Under the pieces are notes generated by a model. The model worked only from the letters and a program-made list of their open reading frames with translations, did no database searches and was not told the origin of the DNA. From positions 312,914,486 to 312,978,485 of the forward strand of contig CM077665.1 in the NCBI GenBank assembly GCA_039707655.1: a stretch of 64,000 nucleotides of DNA, in the 5' to 3' direction. Within the stretch, counting starts at the first letter, position 1. Every line of letters starts with the position of its first letter. Positions 1 through 8,627 of this stretch are shown here, piece after piece. This DNA comes from Elymus sibiricus (lineage: Eukaryota; Streptophyta; Magnoliopsida; Poales; Poaceae). Position numbers and translations under genes: made by a program.

Positions 1-2
1 TC

Positions 3-287
3 CTTGAGGAAGACCGTCTTCGGGCTGCTGTGCGTGCTGCACGCTACCAGCAAGCTTCGCGCCGCTATCATAGCCACAAGGTTCATGCCCGGAGTCTTGA
101 GGAAGGCGACCTTGTTCTTCGGCGCGTTCAGTCGGCCAAGAATTCCAACAAGTTGACGCCGAAGTGGGAAGGCCCTTATCGGGTAGTACGGGTCACCAGG
201 CCTGGCGCCGTCCGCCTGGAGACCAAAGATGGCATACCAGTGAGCAACTCCTGGAATATCGAACATCTTCGTAAGTTCTACCCGTAA
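3..287 (+). CDS. Gypsy polyprotein, integrase C-terminal end (partial)
   Basis: The frame is open from the window edge and stops at TAA 285-287, so only about 94 C-terminal residues are seen. The segment PKWEGPYRVV matches the GPY/F module at the end of Gypsy integrases, followed by a short basic and hydrophobic tail ending NIEHLRKFYP, typical of grass Gypsy pol ends. In the family this module helps the integrase multimerise and bind DNA. The catalytic core, reverse transcriptase and gag must lie left of position 1, so intactness of the element cannot be judged here. Confidence 0.85.
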   Translation, partial: LEEDRLRAAVRAARYQQASRRYHSHKVHARSLEEGDLVLRRVQSAKNSNKLTPKWEGPYRVVRVTRPGAVRLETKDGIPVSNSWNIEHLRKFYP

Positions 288-1154
288 GGCGCGGTCGCCG
301 GTTAGCAGCAGTTTCGCACAGAACCTTGGGTTCTTGTTGCAGAAACGCTCCCGGCAACCACCTTTTGTACAAGTCTTGCCGATGCAGCATGTAATCCTTT
401 GTACAAAACCAGGCGCAGACCCTGTGCATAGTTAAATAAAGCTAAGTGTTTTACAATCCTTGTCGATTTCATGTCATTTCATATGCATGTGTTATCTGAG
501 ATGTGTATTGCACTCGATCCCGGTAAGAGCTAACAAACCGTCAAGGTTCCATACTTTTATTTTCTCTTCTTTTTTTTTCTCAAGAGACAGAAGATTCCCT
601 CGCGCGCAAGTTTGCCGGGGGGGGGGGGGGGGGAAGGAGAATGGTGGTATGGGTACCAGACGACGTTCAAGGTTGGCGCCTTACTGGAAGAAGAAGAATA
701 GCGACGAAAAGCAGAGCTAAGTCGCTGAACCCCTTATGGAGATTTTGATTTTTGTAAGGCTGTATTCCCTTGAACGATTTCGGCTTTGTATGGAAAACCT
801 GCACGCGATGGAATCTTGTCGTGATCGGCTGCGCCCTTACTCTGTTTTGAGTCCGCTCAACAGTCTAGGTGGCCGCGCTGAAAGCATCAAGATTACTTGC
901 CGTGAGCAGCACCGCCCGCAAGCTGCTGACGACCCGAATCCAGCGCTCACGACGGGGTTATGCTCCAGCAAGTTCCCAGCAAAGCGTAGGGTATACGCCA
1001 TACAGAAAGAAATTGGACAAAGGGAATAACATGCCTTAATTCAAAGAGAGCAAGTTATATTACATCTAGTGCTTGCCGCGTTTCTGACATAAGACAAATT
1101 GTCTTTTACATGGAGCGCCGGTGGCAAGATGAAGAAGAAATGAAGCGGGTGCGG
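288..1154. other. Noncoding spacer between pol and antisense gene
   Basis: No supported gene is visible; short ORFs here lack any recognisable motif. The stretch includes a pure run of 17 G (617-633) beside a pyrimidine-rich tract. Being downstream of the antisense gene on the minus strand, it probably holds that gene's 3' untranslated region, though no clear polyadenylation signal could be assigned. Confidence 0.6.
617..633. repeat. Poly-G run of 17
   Basis: Seventeen consecutive G residues follow TTTGCC. Runs like this are prone to length change and to sequencing error, so the exact length is uncertain. Confidence 0.9.
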
Positions 1155-4100
1155 CTAGTCCCGGCGATCGCCCTCGACTCTCTTGACCTGGCTCACCCGA
1201 TCGACGATGGGCGCGACGAACTCTTCGAGAGCCTTGACGTCCGCGTCCTTCGGCAAGCTCTTCAAGACTTTGGAGAGGTCGATGCCAGGGTTCCTATACG
1301 CCACCTTCATCAATACCTTACGGAGGACGAGCTGGCAGAGATTCCGGGATTCGTCGGCCAGCTTGCTTGTTTGGTTCACCTGGAGTAGCTTGAGGGCGTC
1401 GACGAGCTTCTCGAAGAACATGGTTAGCCTGGCGCTTGAGGATACGTTGTCATCGGCAGAGTATCCGAAGCCCGGCAAGCCCATGGCCTCCAGCTCCGCG
1501 CCAAGCTTCTCGGCGACGTCCGCCAGCCTGGCAGTCCAGAGCTTCACGCTAGAAGTGTACTCGTTGTGGGTGGTGGCGGCGTTCCGGAGCAGCTCCTGTT
1601 CGTCGTGGAGGTTTTTGATAAGAGTCCTCTCGCGAACTCGGGCAGCCTCAAGAGACTCCTCCAGCGTGGATAGCTTCAGATTCAGATCTTCGATGGAGTC
1701 CTTGGCGGAGGAAAGCTGCTGGACCTTCTCGGATGCGGCAACCTGCGTCTCCATCAGGCTGTGGAGAGCCTTGTCTCTCTCGGCCTCGAGTGCTGAGACC
1801 TTCTTGCCGTGGTCCTCGAGAGCGGCCTCCAGCTGCTTCGTCTTTTCCTCCAGCAAGTTCTTGGCGGCCTCTGCAGCTCCGGCAGCGTGGAGGGCCTCTT
1901 TGAGCTTGCCGGCGTGGTCTTCAGTTAGAGCTCTGAGTGTCTTCAAGTGTTTCTGCTCAAGCTCCTGGACCCGCCGCGCGACAAGACTTTCGAGCTCTTC
2001 ATCCTTGTTGCGAAGCTTGGCGGCAAGCGCCGCCTCGCGCGCGGCAAGGTCATCTTCTTGGGCGTCAAGGCCGATGCGGCGCTGCGTCAAGAGGGCTCCT
2101 GCCGCGGCGGCTTGCTGGGCGGCCTCCTCCTGCGCTTTCTCGATGTCTGATTGCTTCAGCAAGAGGGCGTTCCGCTCTTCCGCCAGCTGCTCCCGATAAG
2201 CATTCAGCTCTTGGAGGGCCTCGCCGTACCAAGCCTGTGTGTCCGTGACGCGTTGTTGGAAGTCTCCCTCCGCTGCCTCGACGAGCGCTGCCCGGGAGTC
2301 CAGTTTCTCCTTCCGGGCACGGTAGAGCATTTGGAGCTTCTGATAGTTGTCATTCATGGCTTGGAGTAGCTGCTCCTCCTTGAGCTCGCTGGCGGCGGCG
2401 ACTATGATTTCCCCGTCAAGATGTTCTCCCTCAACCAGCTCTTCGATGTTTGCCGACCCCGGCATGCTGACAACGTTTTTGCCGGCCCTGATGTATTGGC
2501 TCGAGGAAGGGACCTTGGACGACGAGGGTTGGTCTTCGGCAGTTGAGGGCCCCGCGGCAGTAGAAGCGCCTGGCGCTCCTGCGGCGGAACCGCCGTCAGT
2601 ATGGCCACGGGTCTCCTCACCGGCTCCCTCGGCGGGCATCTTGGCAGCCTCCTCTTGTGCGGCCTTGGCGGCCTCAGCGGCAGCGGCCTTGGCGGCCTCG
2701 ACGGCAGCAGCCTCGGCGGCAGCAGCTTTGGCGGCCTCGGCGGCGGCATGCTTGGCGGCCTCCTCGGCGGCAGCAGCTTTGGCGGCCTCGGCGGCGGCAT
2801 GCTTGGCGGCCTCCTCGGTGGCAACCTTGTCGGCTTCAGTGGCGGCATCCTTGTCAGTCTCTTCGATGACAACGTCAGTGTCCATGAGCTCTGTCAGAAG
2901 AAGATTGAAAGCTAAGGAGTTGATTAAGATGAAGCTGGGAAGGAAGTTCATGAAGACAAAAAGAAGAAAAACCAAAGCGACAAGTTCTTTGGGGCAAGTA
3001 ACTTTACCTGCGTCAAGGAAGAAGTTGCCGGAGCCTGCACTCGCCAGCCCCTCCCCTTCGTCGTGGTAGGGCTCGCTCGAAGATTCCTCCCTGGGCGGTG
3101 TGGTCGATGGAGGCGGCACGACAGAGGCGGCCCCCGCTGTTGCCTCTTGTTGTTGCTCCACTCCTGCACGCCCGGAGATGTCAGCAGACAAGATGCACAC
3201 CCCGGCACGCGCCAATGGGTAGTGAGTAGAAGACTCATGTTGGGGGCTGCGCCGAGGGCTGCATCGAGGGTTGCGTTCTGGGCTTGACTCCGAGCTGACG
3301 AGAACCGTTTCCGGCGCGCCCGACGTGCTTGGCGGCGGCTCGTCGCTCGTCGAGGTCTTGGCCCTCTTCGCCATCCTCTGCGCCAGAGTCTCCGTATCCC
3401 TGAGGAGGCAAAAACAGAGCAATTTAATCCAGCAAAACTAGAAAGATAAGAATCGAAGCTGTGGCGGGACTCTTACTCTTCTTCTTCTTCCTCGGAGCTG
3501 ATGGCGGAGAGGTCGAAGCCGACCCCCACCGCGGGACCTGACGAAGGAGGAGGAGTGGTTCTGGGCCGCTTGGCAGCGGCAGGTTGCGGTGCGGCCTCGC
3601 CGGCCGCCCCTTTGTCGGAGGCCTCGCTGCTTGAGGAAGGTTGGCGGGCTGGAGCGCCAGTGGTGTTCTTCCGGAGGCCGCGCCTCTTCCTGTGTTGAAG
3701 AGCTGGGGGCTCTTCCTCCTCCTCTTCTTCCTCTTCGGCGGCGCCTCCGGCAGAAGGGCTCCTGGCAGCAGCTCCGCTCGGCTCCCCGGCAGCCTTATCT
3801 CGCCCGGCAAGGTCTTCCCGCAGTGGGTCCTCGCCTTCGCTGGACTCAGCACTGCCGGCTTCTTCGGCAAGGTTCGCCTCTTCCGCCCTGCTGGCGATGT
3901 AGGCGAGCTCCTCCTCCGTGGTGGCGCGGACAAGGTTCTCCTCGCGGATGGCCTTCTCCGTCAAGTTGTCGAAGAACGCCAGCGCCTGCTCCGCGGACGG
4001 CTCGATCCACCTCTCGTCGATGCTATGGGCGTTGAACACCGGCATCATGGCGATGATGGAGGTCAGCGACGAGTTGTTGCACAGTGGGACGACGCCTGCC

Positions 4101-4981
4101 GGCAACTCTCCCATTGCGCCGGATTTGAACAGCTGTTGGTAGAGGGCTGCGTGCCCCATGGCTGTCAGATCATTATCCAGCCCAGGCCGCACCCTCATGA
4201 CGTCGGCAGCGTTCGTGTACTCCCTGGCAGGGCGCCCCTTGTTCTGCAGTGGGGCGATGCGCCGGCGAAGGAAATCTGAAGCAATCATCTCCACCCTCAA
4301 CCCGGCAGCCCTGAGGCGCTGTATCCTGGTGATGGCGATGGTGAGCTTGCTGTCGTCAGGGTCCGCGGCGCTCCAATCCCTGCCGTGGACCACCTTCTGC
4401 TTCCGCACCTCGCAGAACGGTTGGGGCTCCTTTTCCCAGACCCAGCACCACTTGCCGCGCCACTCATCCCATCTCTCACGGTAGAGCCCCTCTGGGTATG
4501 TCTCCTCGGTTGCCGTCCTCGGAATCCAAGTGATGCTACCGGAGAGGGCGTCGCCCTTTTGGATGTGGGGGTAGAAGTAGTGCCGGAAAAGTGCCGTGCT
4601 CGGGATGACCCCGACAAAATTCTCGCAAAGGTGCGCGAAGACGGACATACAAGTCACGGCATTCGGCATGAAATCTAGTAGCTGGAAGCCATAGGTGAGC
4701 ACGATATCTACGAAGAAATCCGAGTACAGAGGACAGAGGCCGCACCAGAAGTAATCAGCAAAGAAGGGATAATCTCCTGGCTCTGCCCTACGAGAAGCTA
4801 CACTCACTTTGGTGGCTGGATGCACCGTGGTCTCCTTCGCCCATGCGAACTGGTACCTCTTCTTCAAGGTCTCCGCGTCAAGCGTTGAGGGGAAGACAGC
4901 GCGTTCCTTCCGCATCCTCGCCAACTTGCTCTCCGCGGCGGCCGCTTCCGCCATCTTGCCCTTGCTCGGCTTGGGCGGCAT
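1155..4981 (-). CDS. Spliced antisense gene of the Tat element (putative gypsy-type transposon domain, coiled-coil protein)
   Basis: Two long minus-strand frames join into one gene through two GT-AG introns. Proposed exons are 4981-3477, 3399-3008 and 2890-1155; the introns are 3476-3400 (77 bp) and 3007-2891 (117 bp). The joined frame is 3633 nt, 1210 residues plus stop. The ATG at 4981 (MPPKPSKGK) was preferred over an in-frame Met at 5293 because the extra 104 residues look like untranslated leader and a TATA-like site lies between. Residues about 75-150 resemble the plant putative gypsy-type transposon domain (Pfam PF04195). An acidic Glu-rich and basic linker follows, then an Ala-Lys-Glu repeat (about 640-705), then a long Glu/Gln/Leu-rich region with coiled-coil character (about 785-1090). 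The biochemical role is unknown. In related elements such genes are carried antisense and are not needed for the basic retrotransposition cycle. The gene has no internal stop, which is unusual beside the decayed neighbours. Exon borders are inferred from consensus and frame, not from transcripts. Confidence 0.72.
2719..2820 (-). repeat. 51-bp coding repeat, two copies (17-residue Ala-rich unit)
   Basis: Within exon 3 of the antisense gene a GC-rich unit of about 51 bp occurs twice in tandem and encodes a 17-residue Ala/Lys/Glu/His unit (EEAAKHAAAEAAKAAAA). Degenerate Ala-rich copies continue on both sides (about 2640-2860). The period is a multiple of three, so copy changes would keep the frame. 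Confidence 0.75.
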
Positions 4982-5142
4982 GATGGCTATGGAAGTGGGC
5001 GCTGAGGACGTCGAGAGCGCGGTGGAGGCGGGTGGAGGGAGAAAAGCTCTGCTTTGGGCGTGAGAAAGAAGACGATGGCGACGGCTCTGAGATTGAGATT
5101 GGAGAGGCGGAGGGGGTAAATGAGCAGTGCCCTCTGCGATTC

Positions 5143-5153
5143 CCTTTTTTATG
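5143..5153 (-). promoter_or_regulatory. TATA-like box of the antisense gene
   Basis: The minus strand reads CATAAAAAAGG about 160 bp upstream of the preferred ATG. This is a plausible TATA box giving a leader of roughly 130 nt. It is inferred from sequence only. Confidence 0.4.
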
Positions 5154-5350
5154 GGGAAGGCGCGAGGCAGGCTCTTTACCGCCCGCTTTTGCGGTGGAGT
5201 TTCCGCCCACGTCTCCCACTTCGCGCGATTAATGCGCGTAGTGGAGGGGTGCGGTAAAAGAGATAATGATTGCGAGCAGTTATTCCCTGCCATGCGTGCC
5301 CGTGCACTGTTTTGGTCCTAGCCCAACAGGCCTGGCACCCGTGTATCTCC

Positions 5351-5366
5351 TAGGCCCGGGGGCTCC
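5351..5366 (+). other. Polypurine tract of the Tat element
   Basis: TAGGCCCGGGGGCTCC directly precedes the LTR start TGTCGGTG. This is the position and composition expected for the plus-strand primer of grass Tat elements. Confidence 0.7.
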
Positions 5367-6227
5367 TGTCGGTGTACGAAAGTATGGGTCTTTTTAGTAC
5401 CCCTTACTTGTGCACGGGCAGTTGTATCCGTACCCCGGCAAGCCTTGCCGGGGAATAGCTAGGAGCAATCACAAGGCTAAGATGCCAAGAAGGCGTTCAA
5501 GTCAATGATCAGACAGACCAGAAGACAGAAGACCGAAGGGTTGCGGAGGCTCGGCAAGACCCTTGCCGGCAAGGCCTCGCACCCGGCAAGGCCCGGTCCC
5601 GGCAAGCCCCGGGCCCGGCAAGGATTCAGCCCCGGCAAGGCTCTGCACAGTGCAGCGCGATCGCTCCTGTGCAGCGGCCAGCCTTGTCGTTTAGGGCTTG
5701 TCCTCATAATGATGTGGCGCGATGCTGGCCACGAGATGCTTAAGTGGTGCTGATGGGATGGCTGCTTTTCCCATCCCCCGTAAAGCTTTTCCAAGCCCAA
5801 GACGCTAAGGGACACCTTGACGGACACCTCACGGTACATTTAATGAGTTTGTCCTAGGCCGTCAGGGTTAGGTATGATAACACTTTGATAACACTGTAGC
5901 TACTTTCCACCTCATGCCCTATCTCGTACGCCACTGTGGTAGCCCCTTTGACTGATATATAAGGAGGCCCGAGGTGTACAGAGAGGGGGGGGGATTGGAG
6001 ATTGGACCCGTTCTGCATGCGTAGCTACTACTGTAGCTCCCAGAACTTGGCCAAGAACATCCACAGTAATACAACCAAGCAGGAGTAGGGTTTTACGCTT
6101 CCGAGCGGCCCGAACCTGGGTAAAATCCCCGTGTGCTGATCGTCAGTTCCGCTCTTTGCGCTGTCCTCTCTCCCCCGCCGAACCGTAAAGGGATCCTTCA
6201 GTCCCATAGGTGTTCGTTTCCCCGACA
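5367..6227 (+). repeat. 3' LTR of the Tat element (861 bp)
   Basis: It starts TGTCGGTG and ends CCCCGACA, the usual TG...CA termini. A TATA box (TATATAAG, 5956-5963) is followed by AAGGAGGCCCGAGG, and the promoter-distal part contains GCGGCCCGAACCTGGGTAAA. Both motifs recur in the solo LTR at 52194-53068, so the two are related families. Since the 5' LTR is not in view, age cannot be estimated. Confidence 0.85.
5433..5453. repeat. Perfect 21-bp palindrome and CCGGCAAGG-rich cluster in U3
   Basis: Two 10-bp arms, CCCCGGCAAG and CTTGCCGGGG, flank a single C. Between about 5550 and 5640 the core CCGGCAAG recurs several more times as direct copies (CACCCGGCAAGG, CCCCGGCAAGG and variants). All lie upstream of the TATA box, where repeated binding sites would be expected. 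Confidence 0.85.
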
Positions 6228-6934
6228 GGGCCCGAGTGCCATGATTTCAGATCTGAACCATTTATGTTATCACCATTATATCTATGTTCTTGACCCGATC
6301 TTGCTAGTCAGATGCACATGATATGTGTTACGATCCGTAAACCCTAGAGTGACAATAGTCGGGATACTTTCCAGTGATGACCGTAGTTTGAGGAGTTCAT
6401 GTATGCACTATGTGATAATGCTTTGTTCCGGTTCTCTATTAAAAGGAGGCCTTAATATCCCTTAGTTTCCTTATGGACCCCGCTGCCACAGGAGGGTAGA
6501 ACAAAAGATGTATTGCAAGTTCTTTTCCATAAGCACGTATGACTATTTACGGAATACATGCCTACATTACATTTATGCTAGGTTATGACTGTTATATGAT
6601 GAATATCATCCAACGAGTTCACCGATCCCGTGCCTATGAATTTTCCAAATATTGTTCTTGCTAAGTTACTATTGCTACTGCTACAGTTACACTTTCTACA
6701 AAACCACTGCTAGCACTGTTACTGTTACTGCTACTACTGCTATCAAAACTATCATACTAATGTGCTACTGATCACTTTGCTGTAGATATTTAATCTCCAG
6801 GTGTGGTGGAATTGAAAACTCAACTGCTAATACTTGCAAATATTCTTTGGGTCCCCTTGTGTCGAGTCTATAAATTTGGGTTGAATACTCTACCCTCGAA
6901 AACTGTTGCGATCCCCTATACTTGTGGGTTATCA
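6228..6934 (+). repeat. E3 5' LTR, remaining 3' portion
   Basis: About 707 bp ending CTTGTGGGTTATCA, immediately upstream of the primer site region; the 5' portion lies left of the Tat insertion. The end ACTTGTGGGTTATCA is shared with the E5 LTR (ends 59561), while the rest differs, so E3 and E5 are related but distinct families. Confidence 0.75.
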
Positions 6935-6945
6935 AGACCTTTTTC

Positions 6946-6963
6946 TGGCGCCGTTGCCGGGGA
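6946..6963 (+). other. E3 primer binding site, tRNA-Asp
   Basis: TGGCGCCGTTGCCGGGGA is an 18-nt perfect complement of the 3' end of plant tRNA-Asp including CCA. It lies 11 nt after the LTR end rather than directly beside it. Confidence 0.85.
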
Positions 6964-7003
6964 GCATAGCTATATTTGTTGAGTCACTTGGTATTTATAT
7001 CAA

Positions 7004-8136
7004 TTGATCACTATGAAGAATCTTAAGGATACAAGAACCAAGATTTTTCCCTCTAAGATGAGGGGAGGTAAGGAATTGCCATCACAGTCTGCACTTGATT
7101 CACCTTCGGTTATGAGTAGACTTGCAACACCACCACATGCTATTAATCCTGATATGTCGCAAGTTATTGATGATGCTACTTATGCTATGAATGATGCTTA
7201 TGATGATGATGCTAGTACCATGCTTGATGATAATGTGCCACTAGGTGAATTTCTTGATGAACAAATTGCTAGAGCTAAAGATAATGAAATTACTGAAACT
7301 GATGAGATTACTGAAACTGATGAAGTCTTTGAAACTGAGAACTATGAAACACCTATTAGACCTAGCTCTCCTAGATTTGAAATGCCTAAGATACTTGAAG
7401 GTTATGTTCTGGATGGAGAAATAGCTAGAGAAATCCTTTCTTGTAAGGATAGAGATGGTCTTAAAAATTATTATGCAAGTATAAGGAAAATACTTTGAAT
7501 GCTAGAATGAAATGTGATCCTAAGTTTGCTACTTCACCTATCTTTGTTACCTATAAGGATTATGAATTCTCTGTCGACCCAGAGTTAATTACTTTGGTTG
7601 AATCTGATCCTTTCCATGGCTATGAAACCAAAACTGTAGTAGCACATCTTACTAAGTTGAATGATATAGCCACCCTCTTTGCTCATGATGAGAAGATTCG
7701 CTACTACTATATTCTCAAATTATTTCCGTTCTCATTAAAGGGTGATGCCAAGATATGTTACAATACTCTTGCTCCTGGTTGTGTGCGTAGTCCCCAGGAT
7801 ATGATTTACTACTTCTCTAAAAAATATTTTCCTGCTCATAAGAAACAAGTTGCCTTACAGGAATATGCAAGAGGCAAAGAAATGTATGAAGGAAAAATGT
7901 ATTAAAGCTGAGGATGTTAAGAATTTACCACCTATTGAAGAAATACATGGCCTTGATGCACTACCACCTCAACAGGTGGTAGAGGCAAATTCTTTATTAA
8001 AATTTGATGAAAGTGATATCCCTTACAATAAACATCCTAGTCAATGCTTATATAAGTTTGATAACTACATTATGAAACAAGATCACTTCAGTGCAAATGT
8101 TCTGAAACATATGAAATATATTTCTGATATGATTGC
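7004..8136 (+). pseudogene. E3 gag, N-terminal and central part, broken
   Basis: The first frame runs 7004-7498 and encodes an acidic N-terminal region with a repeated ITETDE motif. A one-frame shift near 7495 leads into 7495-7905, which has the core of a Ty3/Gypsy gag (YYILKLFPFSLKGDAK, then FSKKYFPAHKK, typical of the retrotransposon gag domain PF03732). A further frame change near 7850 leads to an extension ending at 8136, where E1 is inserted. The protein would form the particle shell. Reading resumes at 48162. Three frames for one protein mean it is dead. Confidence 0.7.
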
Positions 8137-8221
8137 TGACGTGGCTTGAGACTGCGTCGGTATTTCCCCCAAAGAGGAACGGATGATGCAGCACAACGAC
8201 GGTAAGTATTTCCCTCAGTTA
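8137..8221 (-). repeat. E1 left LTR, outermost fragment
   Basis: Begins TGACGTGGCTTG, the reverse complement of the family LTR end, and matches the starts of the E2 LTRs at 39279 and 45546. It breaks off after CCCTCAGTTAT. About 95-100 bp of LTR, present in other copies, are missing before the sequence resumes at 25687. Confidence 0.85.
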
Positions 8222-8627
8222 TTATATCATTGGGCTACGAGACGTGCCTTGTTCCGTACGACTTGACCGTCTTCATCTTGCTTGTTCCGAAACACCCATT
8301 TGGTTCCGATGATGTTTTGCTCATCCTTGGGCTTCTCCACGAGTGTCCACACTTCGTTCCTCTCGAAGTTGTGAAGCTCTTCATGCATCGCGTTCACCCA
8401 ATCAGCATCTTCTAGAGCTTGTTCTACCCTCAAGGACTCAATGCTAGAGATGAAAGAATAATGCTCACAAAAGTTAGCTAGGCGAGTTTTAGAGCGAGTG
8501 ATTCTCCCTGTTTGTATATCACCAAAGATTTGGTTTAGGGGATGGTTCTTGGTCACTTGTGCTCGAACTCGGGTCAGCTTCCGATTGTTGGATGGTGGAG
8601 CTTCTTCTTCATCATCATTTTTAGAAC
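8222..8627 (-). pseudogene. Copy A: integrase-RT linker and start of reverse transcriptase only
   Basis: About 405 bp closely match 9771-10174 and 17310-17712. The segment encodes the acidic linker ([13 protein letters not shown]) and the start of the RT ([17 protein letters not shown]). Unlike B and C it keeps a Trp codon where they have TGA. It abuts E1 LTR on the left and the RNase H of B on the right, so it is a leftover of a third copy or of a rearrangement. The junction near 8625-8634 contains a few bases found in neither parent, as in end-joining repair. Confidence 0.75.

Larger units (their letters stand above)
1..6227 (+). mobile_element. Gypsy LTR retrotransposon, Tat-like lineage, 3' part
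   Basis: This is the right-hand part of a plus-strand Gypsy element whose 5' LTR, gag and most of pol lie left of the window. In order it shows the integrase C-terminus, about 870 bp of spacer, a long antisense gene, a polypurine tract and the 3' LTR. An antisense gene between pol and the 3' LTR is a known trait of grass Tat-lineage elements such as Grande and RIRE2; the lineage call rests on that and on the tract GGCCCGGGGGCTCC before a TGTCGG LTR start. The element ends inside the 5' LTR of E3. The target duplication would be GGGCC (6228-6232), but the partner copy is outside the window. Confidence 0.85.

Noticed and set aside
460..1029. Two small plus-strand frames between pol and the antisense gene
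   Set aside because: Short, compositionally odd (one crosses the poly-G run) and without recognisable motif.
1183..3069. Long plus-strand frames opposite the antisense gene (Ser/Ala-rich)
   Set aside because: Shadows created by the GC-rich, Ala-rich coding strand; no recognisable domain, while the minus strand has splice-consistent exons and a known domain.
6946..6963. Match to the tRNA-Asp 3' end, possible tRNA gene
   Set aside because: Only 18 nt match, in complement, just downstream of an LTR; it is a primer binding site and no cloverleaf follows. The same holds at 38742, 45518 and 59573.
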